Positions 1-8,718 of a DNA stretch of 64,000 nucleotides are shown in pieces. Below the pieces are notes generated by a model. The model did no database searches. It saw only the letters and a list, made by a program, of their open reading frames with translations, and was not told the DNA's origin. Source of the stretch: Paraburkholderia edwinii. Lineage in GTDB: Bacteria; Pseudomonadota; Gammaproteobacteria; Burkholderiales; Burkholderiaceae. Where the stretch lies: NCBI RefSeq assembly GCF_019428685.1, contig NZ_CP080096.1:2976001-3040000 (forward strand). Direction: 5' to 3'. Made by a program: the position numbers and the translations under genes. How positions within the stretch are numbered: the stretch's first letter is position 1; each line of letters opens with the position of its first letter.

Positions 1-566
1 TGCATCGCCGCGAAGTCGACCTCGCGCTCGGGCGCCTCACCCATCCGCTGCAGCACAACGATTTCAGCTTCGAGCCGCTCGCGCGCGAAACGCTGCTGCT
101 GGTCGTGCGCGCCGTGCATCCGCTTGCAAGCCGTACGACGCTCTCGCTGCCCGAAGTGATCGGCTGGCCGTGGGTTGCGCAGCCGATTTCGAGCCCCGCG
201 CGCGTGCTGTTCGAAGAAGAACTCGCACGCGCGGGGCTGACCACGCCCGCCAATCTCACCGAATGCGCATCGATTTTCGCGACGCTGCAGCTGCTCGAAA
301 ACTACGATGCCGTTGCGATGCTGCCCGAATCGGTCGTGCGCGACCATGTGCGCGGCAAGCTGCTGGTCGCGCTGCCGGTTGAAATCGGCAAGAGCCTCGC
401 GGGCTTCGGCATTCTGACGCGCAAGGAAGAACCGCTCGCCGAGCCGGCCGAACGCTTTGTCGAATTGCTGCGTCAGCATTCGCTTACGCTAAAGCGCGAT
501 GCGCCCGCGGCCGGCGATGTCGCGTCTGCCAGTCGTGCCGCGCCCAAGACTGCGTCCGCGCATTGA
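1..566 (+). CDS. LysR-type transcriptional regulator, C-terminal part (cut by window edge)
   Basis: The reading frame is open from base 3 to the stop at 566, so the N-terminal helix-turn-helix lies outside the window. What remains is a LysR effector-binding domain: a stretch around HRREVDLALGRL, then a strand ending in LLLVVRAVHPLA, and a second half containing NYDAVAMLPESVV and a final helix rich in leucine. An internal GTG at 105 is in frame but is not a natural start. The gene converges on the leftward rhamnose-type cluster, so it may regulate genes to its left, or this cluster; the sequence does not decide. Confidence 0.85.
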   Translation, partial: HRREVDLALGRLTHPLQHNDFSFEPLARETLLLVVRAVHPLASRTTLSLPEVIGWPWVAQPISSPARVLFEEELARAGLTTPANLTECASIFATLQLLENYDAVAMLPESVVRDHVRGKLLVALPVEIGKSLAGFGILTRKEEPLAEPAERFVELLRQHSLTLKRDAPAAGDVASASRAAPKTASAH

Positions 567-597
567 ACATCACAATGAGCATCGCAATGAGCACGCC

Positions 598-1380
598 TCA
601 TTGCAGATTCACGAACAGGCCGCCGTCGACGAGTAACGCGGCACCCGTCACATAGCGCGCCCGGTCCGACGCAAGAAACACGACGCAATCAGCAACGTCG
701 TCGGGACGGCCTAGGCGCCCGAGCGGAATGCGCTTTTCGAAGTACGCCTTCTTGGCTTCGTCGGCGAGGTCTTCCGCGTTGAGGTCCGTTGCGATTGTGC
801 CGGGCATGACCGAATTGCAGCGAATGCCATACGGCCCGAGCGCGATCGCGCACGACTGCATCAGCGAATGCACGCCGGCCTTGGTCGGCGTGTAATGCGT
901 CTGCATGCCGCCGCCGACCAGCGCGCTGATCGAACTCGTCGCGACGATCGCGCCACCCGTGCCCTGCGCTTTCATCTGCTGCGCGGCGGCCTGCGTCACG
1001 AAGAATGCGCCGTTCAGGTTCACCGCCACCGTCGTTTCGAGCACGTCGGCCGGCATATCGAGAAACGCGTGAAACGGGCAGATGCCCGCATTACTCGCGA
1101 GCACGTCGACCTTGCCGAACGCCTCGACCGTGCGGCGCACGAGTTCCGGTCCGGTCGCGCGATCGGCGACGTTGCCTTCGACCGCGATCACGCGGCGGCC
1201 CAGCGCTTCGATTTCCTCGACGACTTCCGCGACCGCGGAGCGGCGGTTATACGACGCGTCGTTGTCGCCCCAGTAATTGATCGCGACATCCGCGCCGTCT
1301 TTTGCGCACGCCACCGCAATCGCGCGGCCGATACCGCGCGAGCCGCCCGTCACGATCACCGCCTTGTCTTTCAGCAACAC
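598..1380 (-). CDS. L-rhamnose 1-dehydrogenase (SDR family)
   Basis: A 260-residue classical short-chain dehydrogenase. The cofactor loop TGGSRGIGRA lies at about residues 11-20, the NAG motif is at ASNAGICPFH, and the catalytic Ser and YxxxK are in SSISALVG and HYTPTKAG. The stretches HYTPTKAG, MQSCAIALGPYGIRCN and the C-terminal LVDGGLFVNLQ are what I recall of the L-rhamnose 1-dehydrogenases of Azotobacter and related bacteria, which oxidise L-rhamnose to L-rhamnono-lactone. The neighbouring L-rhamnonate dehydratase supports the call. Translation starts at a GTG preceded by AAGGAG. It is the third gene of a leftward cluster. Substrate is inferred from resemblance and context, and a fucose-type activity is the main alternative. 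Confidence 0.8.
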   Translation of the reverse strand: MLLKDKAVIVTGGSRGIGRAIAVACAKDGADVAINYWGDNDASYNRRSAVAEVVEEIEALGRRVIAVEGNVADRATGPELVRRTVEAFGKVDVLASNAGICPFHAFLDMPADVLETTVAVNLNGAFFVTQAAAQQMKAQGTGGAIVATSSISALVGGGMQTHYTPTKAGVHSLMQSCAIALGPYGIRCNSVMPGTIATDLNAEDLADEAKKAYFEKRIPLGRLGRPDDVADCVVFLASDRARYVTGAALLVDGGLFVNLQ

Positions 1381-1416
1381 AACTGTCTCCTTCGTTGACT
1401 GACCTGGTGCCTTGAT

Positions 1417-1482
1417 GCTTTTAATGCGTGCCTTTTATGCGTGCTTTTTATGCGTGCTTTTTATGCGGCGCTTTTAGTGCGG
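1417..1482. repeat. 13-bp tandem repeat, about five copies
   Basis: Five head-to-tail copies of a unit close to GCTTTTTATGCGT (copies begin at 1417, 1430, 1443, 1456 and 1470; the fourth is 14 bp). The array fills the gap between the dehydratase and dehydrogenase genes and overlaps the last codons of the dehydratase. Confidence 0.85.
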
Positions 1483-2652
1483 GTACGGCCGCGCAAGCGC
1501 GCATTCCGGATTCAACCGCACGCCGAAGCCCGGCGTGTCCGGCACCTTCAACCTGCCGCTCACCGGTACCGGCTCGTCGAGCAGAAGCGGCGTGAACATC
1601 GGCACGACTTCATCGGCCTTCGGCGCCATCATCAGGAACTCGGAGAACGGCGAGTTATGTCGCGTCACCACGAAGTGATAGCTGTACACCGACGATCCAT
1701 GCGGCACGACCAGCACGTTATGCGCATCGGCAAGCGCCGAAATCTTGATCAGCTCGGTAATGCCGCCGCACCAGCCGACGTCCGGCTGGATCAGATCGCA
1801 GCATTCCATTTCGAGCAGCATCCGGAAGCCCCAGCGCGTCGCTTCGTGTTCGCCGGTGGACACCATCATGCCTCGCGGAACGTTGCGGCGCAGTTCGGCG
1901 TAACCCCAGTAGTCATCGGGCGGCAACGCTTCCTCGATCCATTTGAGACCGTACTCGTGCGCCGCCTTCGCGAACTTCGTCGCATAGTTGACGTCGAGGC
2001 TCATCCAGCAGTCGTACATGAGCCAGAAATCGTCGCCGACGCGGCTGCGCATATCGGCGAGACGCTCGATGTTCTGCCTGAACCCCGCCTCGCCTTCCGC
2101 GGGACCGTGCTGCAGCGGCAGCTTGCCGCCGATAAAGCCCATGTCTTTCGCGAGATCGGGCCGCGCGCCGGTCGCATAAAACTGCAGCTCATCGCGTACC
2201 GGTCCGCCCAATAGTTGGTACACCGGCTCTTTACGCACTTTCGCGAGCAGATCCCACAACGCGAGATCGACGCCCGAGATCGTATTGAGCACGATGCCTT
2301 TGCGTCCGTAATAGAGCGTCGAAAAGTACATCTGATCCCACATCTTCTCGATGTCGGTCACGAGCTGCCCTTCGAGAAAGCGCGCGAGATGCCGCTCGAC
2401 GATAAACGCGCCGATCTCGCCGCCCGTCGTGACCGCGAAGCCGACCGTGCCGTCACTCGCTTCGATCTCGACGACGAGCGTGCCGAGCACGTTAATGCCG
2501 AACGACTGCCGGCTTTGCCGGTATTCGGGATAGCGCGCCATCGGCGTCGAGATGTGATCGTCGATCCAGTGGCCGCCGGCCTGATCGTGATAGTCGGCGC
2601 CGCCGCCGCGGACGACGAAGGCACGCACGTGCCGGATAGTGGGCATCGCCAT
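1474..2652 (-). CDS. rhmD: L-rhamnonate dehydratase (enolase superfamily)
   Basis: A 392-residue protein that aligns from memory over its whole length with E. coli L-rhamnonate dehydratase (RhmD/YfaW). Shared blocks include [27 protein letters not shown], the segment [50 protein letters not shown] and [10 protein letters not shown]. The Asp in DCW, the Glu in IEE and the Glu in GEHE fit the three metal ligands, and the His in PHGSS fits the catalytic His/Asp pair. It removes water from L-rhamnonate to give 2-keto-3-deoxy-L-rhamnonate in the non-phosphorylative pathway. The ATG at 2652 has a GGAG-like site upstream. Length is normal for the family. Confidence 0.93.
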   Translation of the reverse strand: MAMPTIRHVRAFVVRGGGADYHDQAGGHWIDDHISTPMARYPEYRQSRQSFGINVLGTLVVEIEASDGTVGFAVTTGGEIGAFIVERHLARFLEGQLVTDIEKMWDQMYFSTLYYGRKGIVLNTISGVDLALWDLLAKVRKEPVYQLLGGPVRDELQFYATGARPDLAKDMGFIGGKLPLQHGPAEGEAGFRQNIERLADMRSRVGDDFWLMYDCWMSLDVNYATKFAKAAHEYGLKWIEEALPPDDYWGYAELRRNVPRGMMVSTGEHEATRWGFRMLLEMECCDLIQPDVGWCGGITELIKISALADAHNVLVVPHGSSVYSYHFVVTRHNSPFSEFLMMAPKADEVVPMFTPLLLDEPVPVSGRLKVPDTPGFGVRLNPECALARPYPH

Positions 2653-2809
2653 GTTAGTAGGCTCCGTTATGTTTTGCGCTGGCGCGCTGATGCGGTTGAA
2701 CGCTTGCGTTGATGCGGTTGTGCGCGCAACCAGTTGTGCGCGGACGGACGGTCGTGCACGGCGCGGCGCGCGGGAAAGACGAATCGCTCGAATCGATCGG
2801 CAGTCCGCG

Positions 2810-3565
2810 TCAGTAAGTCGCGCGGCCGCCGGACAGGTCGAATACCGAGCCGGTACTGAACGCGCAGTCTTCCGACGACAGCCAGAGAATCATCGACGCG
2901 GCCTCTTCGGGCAGCAGGAAGCGGTTCATCGGAATTTTCGACAGCATGTAGTCGATGTGTTCCTGCTTCATCGTGTCGAAGATCTCAGTCTTCGCGGCTG
3001 CCGGGGTGACGGCGTTCACGAGAATGTTTTTGGTGGCGAGTTCCTTGCCGAGCGATTTCGTGAGCCCGATCAAGCCAGCCTTCGACGCGCTGTAGTGCGA
3101 TGCGTTCGGATTGCCTTCCTTGCCCGCCACCGAAGCAATATTGACGATGCGGCCGTAGTTCTGTTTGATCATCAGCGGCACGATCGCGCGGCACGTGAGG
3201 TACGGGCCGATCAGGTTCACGTCGATCACGCGGCGCCACACGTCGGGCGTGAGATCCCACAATGTGCCGTTGCCTCCGGTAATGCCCGCGCAATTGATCA
3301 GCACGTGAATCGCGCCATGTGCGGCGACGGTTGCGGCAACTGCCTTGTCGATCGACGCTTCGTCGGTCAGTTCGACCGTCGCGGCCGACACGGCGCCGAG
3401 CGCTTCGAGTTCTTTTTTGCTGCGCTCGAGGCGCTCGCTATCGATATCCCACAGCGCGACTTGCGCGCCCGAACGCAGTGCGCGTTGCGCGACTGCATAG
3501 CCGATGCCGCGCGCACCGCCGGTAATGACGACGACGCGGCCCTCCAGATCGATCTGATTCATCAT
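2810..3565 (-). CDS. SDR, probable 2-keto-3-deoxy-L-rhamnonate dehydrogenase
   Basis: A 251-residue classical SDR with [10 protein letters not shown] near the N-terminus, CAGITGG for the NAG position, and the catalytic Ser and YxxxK in [10 protein letters not shown] and HYSASKAGL. In Sphingomonas the matching step (LRA5) oxidises 2-keto-3-deoxy-L-rhamnonate at C4 and is an SDR next to the dehydrogenase and dehydratase, as here, so that role is inferred from position. Two ATG codons stand in tandem; the second (3562) has the better spacing from AGGAG. It is the first gene of the leftward cluster, 157 bp before the dehydratase. No lactonase or diketo-acid hydrolase lies beside it. Confidence 0.7.
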   Translation of the reverse strand: MMNQIDLEGRVVVITGGARGIGYAVAQRALRSGAQVALWDIDSERLERSKKELEALGAVSAATVELTDEASIDKAVAATVAAHGAIHVLINCAGITGGNGTLWDLTPDVWRRVIDVNLIGPYLTCRAIVPLMIKQNYGRIVNIASVAGKEGNPNASHYSASKAGLIGLTKSLGKELATKNILVNAVTPAAAKTEIFDTMKQEHIDYMLSKIPMNRFLLPEEAASMILWLSSEDCAFSTGSVFDLSGGRATY

Positions 3566-3781
3566 GCGCTCCTGTACGGCGCACGGCTTGCGAGCGCGCC
3601 GCTATATCGTTATTGCCGGCTTGTGACGGGTTCCGGTTCAAACAATATAAAGCCGCACGCGATGCGGGAACAATCCGGGTATTGGATGGGGTGATAGCAA
3701 AAGTGGATCGGGCTTACGCCCGAGGCACGATTGAATAAAGAAGGGGAAGAATGGGAAGCTGACTTATATTAATGCGCGCGA

Positions 3782-4006
3782 TTAGTGCGCGCGACGCGTA
3801 CCCTTGACTGCGGAATCGAAAAGTCGCTCCGCTTCGGTCAATTCCTCGAGCGCGCGTTCGAGGCGCGACACTGCATCCGAGTGGCTGATCGACGCTTCAT
3901 CTTCGACTTCTCCGCGCACAAGCCGGAATGCCTGCTCGACATTGCGCGTCGCTTGCATGTAGCGCGCTGCGGCATTCGACTCGCGCGAATTCGAAATGGC
4001 TGCCAT
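3782..4006 (-). CDS. small conserved protein of unknown function
   Basis: A 74-residue acidic, helical protein beginning MAAISNSRESN, preceded by a good GGAG site eight bases before the ATG. A longer frame upstream has no such site. The middle (RLERALEELTEAERLF) looks like an amphipathic helix with heptad-like leucines. I recognise it only as the kind of small protein common in Burkholderia genomes, and can give it no function. It sits alone between two SDR genes on the same strand. Confidence 0.6.
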   Translation of the reverse strand: MAAISNSRESNAAARYMQATRNVEQAFRLVRGEVEDEASISHSDAVSRLERALEELTEAERLFDSAVKGTRRAH

Positions 4007-4147
4007 GGTGGTTCTCCGTCTGCCTGCACATTGCACAGACGCCAGGTTACCAGGCCGGCAACGCGCTGTCCAGGAACGCGCGCACACTGTTGTAAACAGT
4101 CACACCGGCCGCATCAAGCTGCTCACGCATGAGCGTGCACCTTAGCT

Positions 4148-4882
4148 TTAGCTGCTCATATACCAGCCGCCATTTACATTGATGGTCTGGCCGTTTATAT
4201 AGCCATTGCTCGCGAGCAGCACCGCGATGTCGGCCACTTCGGCGACGTCGCCGAGGCGCCCCACCGGAATCACATCGCGTTTGATGTTCGGATTGCCGGC
4301 AACCATATCGGTCTCGATCAGCGCGGGCGCGATCGCGTTCGACGTGACGCCCGTTTTCGCGAGCAAGCTCGCATAACTGTGCGCGAGCCCGATCATGCCC
4401 GCCTTCGACGCCGCATAGTGCGGACCGATCACGCCGCCCGTCTGCGCGGCCACCGACGACAGCATGATCAGACGTCCCCAACCGCGCGACACCATTTCAG
4501 GCGCGACCTCCTGCGACGCGAGCCAGGCCGAGGTGAGATTCGTCGCGATCGTCGTATGCCAGTCGTCGGCGGTGAGCTGCTGCCACGGCTTTGCGTAACC
4601 GATGCCTGCATTGTTGACGAGCACGTCAATCTTGCCGAACGCGTCGCGCGTGTTGTCAGCCATCTTTTTGATCGCGGCGGCATCGCGCACGTCGACCTGA
4701 ATCGCGATCGCTTTCGCACCGGCCGCTTCGATCTGCGCGACCGTTTCGCGCGCGGGTTCAACCGCATCCTTGTACGTGAGCGCAACCGACATCCCGCACT
4801 TTCCATACGCAAGCGCAATGGCCTTGCCGATGCCGCGGCTGCCGCCCGTCACGAGCGCGACTTTTCCTGCCAGATCCGTCAT
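4148..4882 (-). CDS. SDR family oxidoreductase (FabG-like)
   Basis: A 244-residue classical SDR with TGGSRGIGKA at residues 12-21, NNAGIGYA, the Ser in MLSSVAAQ and HYAASKAG as the YxxxK motif, and a C-terminal INGQTINVNGG typical of 3-oxoacyl-ACP-reductase-like enzymes. The start has a near-perfect AGGAGG. It follows no clear pathway gene. It could belong to the sugar-acid cluster downstream, but a separate promoter and a 140-bp gap leave that open. Substrate unknown. Confidence 0.8.
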   Translation of the reverse strand: MTDLAGKVALVTGGSRGIGKAIALAYGKCGMSVALTYKDAVEPARETVAQIEAAGAKAIAIQVDVRDAAAIKKMADNTRDAFGKIDVLVNNAGIGYAKPWQQLTADDWHTTIATNLTSAWLASQEVAPEMVSRGWGRLIMLSSVAAQTGGVIGPHYAASKAGMIGLAHSYASLLAKTGVTSNAIAPALIETDMVAGNPNIKRDVIPVGRLGDVAEVADIAVLLASNGYINGQTINVNGGWYMSS

Positions 4883-5016
4883 TTCAAACCTCCTTACTGT
4901 TAGCGACAGCCACGCGGCCGCCCTTTCCGCCTAAGTTGTCTTTCAAACAATTTTCACCGCGAACCGATCGCATCACTTGATAGACTTGCGGCTTGCACAG
5001 ACGACGGATAGAACGC

Positions 5017-6123
5017 GTGAGCATCGGGGAATACTACAAGCGGCTGAACCTGCCTGAAACCGCATCGCCGGAAGAGATCAAGAAAGCGTATCGGCGCCTG
5101 CGCGCGAAGTACCATCCAGACCTCAACAAGGGCAGCGAATCGAACGTCGAGCCCGTCTTCAAGCGCATTCAGGAAGCATTCGAAGTCTTGACCGGCGCAC
5201 GCGCGCCCGCGGTGCAAAGCCCTTCCGCCGCGCAAAAAGAGAGCCGTCATACGCAGGCGCGCCCGCCCCGACCTCAGCCGCAACCGCGTTCGCCGCGCGC
5301 GAACGAACGCGATACGGACAGCAAGCCCTGGTCCACGACCTCGGACCGCTGGCAGGCATACCGTTCAAACGAAGACCGGCCGCCGATGCGCGGCGCGAAC
5401 CGCCACGACAAGCTTTATGTGCCGCTCGATGTCGCGTTGAACGGCGGCCACGTGCCGACCAGTTACCAGATAACCGCGCCGTGCCGGCAATGTGGCGGCA
5501 TGAGTGGCGGCATGAGCGCGCGCTTCAACGCCGGGCCTTGCGCCGATTGCGATGGCCAGGGCAAAACCGCGCTCGGCGCACGCTGCGGTACGTGCGGCGG
5601 CACCGGACGCGCCAGCGTCGATCGCTGCGCCGCGTGCCAGAACACGGGCTCCGAAAGCTACTGGAAAACCGACCAGGTTGCCGTGCCTGCCGGCGCCTGG
5701 GATGGCCAGCAACTGACGGTGCCCGACGGCGGCTTTCCCGGCGCGAACGGCGGCACCGCAGGCAACGCCGTGCTCTCTATCGTCATTCTGTGCGGCTCCG
5801 ATTTCGAGCGCGACGGACTCAATCTGAAGAGCGAACTGAAAGTCGATTTCGTGACTGCCACGCTCGGCGGCACATTCGAAACGCATCTGCTCGGGCGCAA
5901 CCTGCGCGTCGCGATTCCGCCGAACTCGGCGCAAGGCAGTGTGATCCGCCTGTCCGCGCACGGGCTATCTGATGCATCAGGCAATCAGGGCGAACTCAGA
6001 TTGCAGCTTGTGCTCGCGATGCCGGATGCGGCGGGTTACCTGACCGACGAACAGCGTGCGCAGCTCAAGCAGATGTTCGACGATGCCGCGCGGCGCGGCA
6101 AAAGCGACGACAACGCGCAGTGA
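5017..6123 (+). CDS. DnaJ-like co-chaperone with J domain and zinc-finger-like region
   Basis: A 368-residue protein from the GTG at 5017 (a TTG at 4995 region is possible but less natural). Residues 1-65 form a J domain with the HPD signature (KYHPDLNKG), which stimulates the ATPase of a DnaK partner. A Pro/Arg/Gln-rich linker of roughly 60 residues replaces the Gly/Phe region of true DnaJ. Four CxxC motifs follow (CRQCGG, CADCDGQG, CGTCGGTG, CAACQNTG), more tightly packed than in DnaJ. The C-terminal half resembles the substrate-binding beta domains, with VPAGAWDGQQLTVPDGG and GGTFETHLLG. It is therefore an extra class-I-like DnaJ, not the dnaJ of a dnaK operon. Confidence 0.85.
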   Translation: MSIGEYYKRLNLPETASPEEIKKAYRRLRAKYHPDLNKGSESNVEPVFKRIQEAFEVLTGARAPAVQSPSAAQKESRHTQARPPRPQPQPRSPRANERDTDSKPWSTTSDRWQAYRSNEDRPPMRGANRHDKLYVPLDVALNGGHVPTSYQITAPCRQCGGMSGGMSARFNAGPCADCDGQGKTALGARCGTCGGTGRASVDRCAACQNTGSESYWKTDQVAVPAGAWDGQQLTVPDGGFPGANGGTAGNAVLSIVILCGSDFERDGLNLKSELKVDFVTATLGGTFETHLLGRNLRVAIPPNSAQGSVIRLSAHGLSDASGNQGELRLQLVLAMPDAAGYLTDEQRAQLKQMFDDAARRGKSDDNAQ

Positions 6124-6172
6124 CTGCACGCCGCGATGCGGTCTGCCATGCGGTGGGAAGCGGTGACAAGCA

Positions 6173-6760
6173 TCAATGCGCCGTATCGCGATCCTCAGCG
6201 AGCAGATCAACAAGCGCCTTCACGCCGCGACGCCATGACAGATCCGTATTGCCGCGAATATCGACTGAGCGCTGAAACACCGTCTTCCCGCTCGCGACAT
6301 CTTCAATACGCAAATTGATGTTGATGATCAGGTTGCTGATCTTTTGCACCCAGCACACGCCCACGCGCTCGGTTCCGAGCTTGCGGCCGATATCGAGTTC
6401 GCAGCCGTTGCACGCGTTCAGGTTCTGCGACGCCGAGAGCTTGCCGATCAATGCGCTAGCCGGCGCGTTATCGGCGACGCGATAGAGCGAGCGGTCGCGC
6501 AACTGCGCGCGCAGTTCGTCGCTGATCATATGCACGCGCGCGGCGTCCTGCTGCGTGGTGGCTGCGTCGTTATACGAAGCGTTGTCGTCGATCAGCGTGC
6601 AATCGGTTACGGCGATCGAATTAGCTGCAGGCGTCGCGCCCTGCGCGGCGACTATCGGAAATAGCGCCATACATAGCGCGCACAGCTTACGCGCGGCATT
6701 GCGCTTCAACGCGTGGGCAGCATAAACAGCAGCAGGGTATCGATCGTTAGCAGCCGCCAT
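6173..6760 (-). CDS. exported DUF2380/DUF3280-type protein
   Basis: A 195-residue protein starting at the ATG at 6760, which has GAGGA ten bases upstream. A hydrophobic stretch at about 25-42 (ALCMALFPIVAAQGA) acts as a signal peptide. The mature part contains DCTLIDDNASYND, a conserved Cys pair in NACNGCELDIG and the tail SVDIRGNTDLSWRRG, all characteristic of the small periplasmic family known as DUF2380 or DUF3280. Such proteins are often reported near quinoprotein or c-type cytochrome genes, but no such gene is adjacent here. Function unknown. It converges on the DnaJ-like gene. Confidence 0.65.
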   Translation of the reverse strand: MAAANDRYPAAVYAAHALKRNAARKLCALCMALFPIVAAQGATPAANSIAVTDCTLIDDNASYNDAATTQQDAARVHMISDELRAQLRDRSLYRVADNAPASALIGKLSASQNLNACNGCELDIGRKLGTERVGVCWVQKISNLIININLRIEDVASGKTVFQRSVDIRGNTDLSWRRGVKALVDLLAEDRDTAH

Positions 6761-6981
6761 GATGGCTGTCCTCGCAAGGGGGATCGCGTTAAACGCGACC
6801 GCTCTCGCTCCAATCGCGGCCGCCCCGACTGCACACAGCATGTTCCGGGCCTACGGTAGCGCGTTCATGCGCCGTTTGCCCACGCCATCGAACGATCCGC
6901 GCTATGCTTGACGCAGCCTTGGCGCCGGTCGATGCCGCTTTGCACACCGGCGCCGCCCGCCCCTATCACGAGGAGTCCGCG

Positions 6982-7524
6982 ATGACCGACACCCAGAAAC
7001 CGACGCAAGCGCAGCAACCATCCGAAGAAATCGACCCGCAACTGATCGAACTCGCACACGAGGTGTTCGAACTCGCGCGGCGTGGCGATGCGACGATGCT
7101 GGCCGCGGTGATCGAGAAAGGCGTGCCGCCGAACCTTCGTAACGATAAGGGCGATAGCCTCGTGATGCTGGCCGCTTACCACGGCCACGAGGATGCGGTG
7201 CGTACGCTGCTCGAACGGGGCGCCGACCCAAACCTGCGCAACAACAACGGCCAGACGCCGATTGCGGGCGCCGCATTCAAGGGCTTCAAGCCGATCATCG
7301 AAATCCTGCTCGATCATGGCGCCGATGTGGAAGGTGCGTCGCCGGACGGCCGCACTGCATTGATGGTGGCCGCGATGTTCAATCGCACCGACATCGTCGA
7401 CTTGCTGATTTCGCGCGGCGCGAACCCGCAGGCACGCGACGCGGGCGGCAATTCGGCCGCCGACGCGGCCGCGCGGATGGGTGCCGGCGACACCGCCGCA
7501 CAACTGACGAAGCCACGCGGCTGA
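6982..7524 (+). CDS. ankyrin repeat protein
   Basis: A 180-residue protein from the ATG at 6982, with GAGGAG seven bases upstream. After an acidic N-terminus it has four ankyrin repeats: ARRGDATMLAAVIEKG, NDKGDSLVMLAAYHG, NNNGQTPIAGAAFKG and SPDGRTALMVAAMFN, plus a degenerate C-terminal one. There is no signal peptide, so it is likely cytoplasmic and binds another protein; the partner is unknown. Single-domain ankyrin proteins of this size are common in Burkholderia. Confidence 0.9.
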   Translation: MTDTQKPTQAQQPSEEIDPQLIELAHEVFELARRGDATMLAAVIEKGVPPNLRNDKGDSLVMLAAYHGHEDAVRTLLERGADPNLRNNNGQTPIAGAAFKGFKPIIEILLDHGADVEGASPDGRTALMVAAMFNRTDIVDLLISRGANPQARDAGGNSAADAAARMGAGDTAAQLTKPRG

Positions 7525-7692
7525 ATTTCATCCTGCGTCCCTATTGCGGCGAACCGCCTCCGGTTCGCCCTGCTTCCTTCGGACAACGCCTTGCTCGTGG
7601 TTAAATAGCGCCGGCTCATACTGCTTGCAGCGCAAGCCGCTGCAAAACCCTGCTGTCCCGCTGTGATACCCGCCCTACCACGAGGCACCCCG

Positions 7693-8553
7693 GTGACCCA
7701 GACCTTCGACGCGCTCGCGGCGACGATCCGCGAGAAGTTTCCTGAACTGAGCCCGCAATTTCAGCTTGCGGCGGCGTTTCTACTCGACAATCCCGATGAA
7801 GTCGCCGTGCTGTCGATGCGCAAGGTCGCCGAGCGCGCGAACGTCCAGCCGGCTGCGATGGTGCGTCTGGCGCAGTATCTCGGCTTTCCCGGCTGGAACG
7901 AGTTGCGCGAGATCTTCGTCGGCCGTCTGCGCACGCGTCCCGAACCGCTGACCGCGAAGGCGCGTTCGCTCGTCAAAGGCGGCTCGGGCAACCGGCTGAC
8001 GCAAGACCTCGCCGCGGCGCAGGCACATAACCTCGAAACCACGGTCGCACATAACGCAGCGCTCGTCGCCGAAGCCGCGAAGCTGATCCGCAAGGCGCCG
8101 CATGTGCATGTCGCCGGGTTCCGCTCGTGTTTTCCGGTTGCGTTCGGCATGGTCTACGGCTATCGCCTGTTCCGCTCGTCGGTAAGCCTGATTTCCGCGG
8201 AAGCGGGCACGCTCGAAATGCAGCTGCGCGGCATCGAAAAACGCCATGCGACAGTGGTGATCAGCTTTGCACCATATTCCACCGAAGCGGTGCGCGTTGC
8301 GGAAGCTGCCGTGCGGCAGGGTTCGCGGCTGATCGCGCTAACCGACAGCGCGGTGTCGCCGATCGCGCTGAACGCGGACCAGACGCTGATTTTTTCGCAT
8401 GAAACGCCGTCGTTCTTTCCGTCGCTTGTCGCAGCCTCGGCACTGGCGGAGATGCTCGTCGCGCATCTGCTCGCGCTCGAAGGCAAGGAAGCGGTTGAGC
8501 AGCTTGAAGCGGCGGAAGCCGAATTGCATGCGAGCGGCGCGTATTCCGCGTAA
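7693..8553 (+). CDS. MurR/RpiR family transcriptional regulator
   Basis: A 286-residue protein from the GTG at 7693, preceded by CGAGGCACCCC. Residues 1-80 form the RpiR helix-turn-helix (VLSMRKVAERANVQPAAMVRLAQYLGFPGWNE in two pieces), and residues 120-260 a SIS sugar- or ligand-binding domain (HVHVAGFRSCFPVAFGMVYG, VVISFAPYSTEAVRVAEAA, LIALTDSAVSPIA). It lies directly upstream of the aminotransferase gene on the same strand, separated by a 165-bp region with a perfect palindrome at 8652. I infer that it controls the aminotransferase operon and senses an amino acid derivative or sugar acid. Confidence 0.9.
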   Translation: MTQTFDALAATIREKFPELSPQFQLAAAFLLDNPDEVAVLSMRKVAERANVQPAAMVRLAQYLGFPGWNELREIFVGRLRTRPEPLTAKARSLVKGGSGNRLTQDLAAAQAHNLETTVAHNAALVAEAAKLIRKAPHVHVAGFRSCFPVAFGMVYGYRLFRSSVSLISAEAGTLEMQLRGIEKRHATVVISFAPYSTEAVRVAEAAVRQGSRLIALTDSAVSPIALNADQTLIFSHETPSFFPSLVAASALAEMLVAHLLALEGKEAVEQLEAAEAELHASGAYSA

Positions 8554-8648
8554 ATGCGCCGTTTAAGCGGGCAGTGTAGCAACGCAGCCCTGCAAGCCCC
8601 AGATAAAAGCGAGGCACCCAGGTCCCCACCTCCACACGATTTCCCGCA

Positions 8649-8679
8649 TTGACAACATTTGTTGTTGTTCATGTAGAAT
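8649..8679 (+). promoter_or_regulatory. promoter with overlapping palindromic operator
   Basis: TTGACA at 8649-8654 and TAGAAT at 8674-8679 form a sigma-70-like promoter with a long 19-bp spacer. ACAACATTTGTTGT (8652-8665) is a perfect 14-bp palindrome that overlaps the -35 box, where a repressor would block RNA polymerase. It lies 40 bp before the aminotransferase start and downstream of the RpiR gene. Confidence 0.55.
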
Positions 8680-8718
8680 TTTGCATCGTGTGTTTCATCC
8701 GCTTCCGGAGGCCGGACC

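Noticed and set aside
1417-1482. CRISPR array
   Set aside because: The repeats are 13 bp, head to tail, without spacers of regular length and without cas genes. It is a simple tandem repeat.
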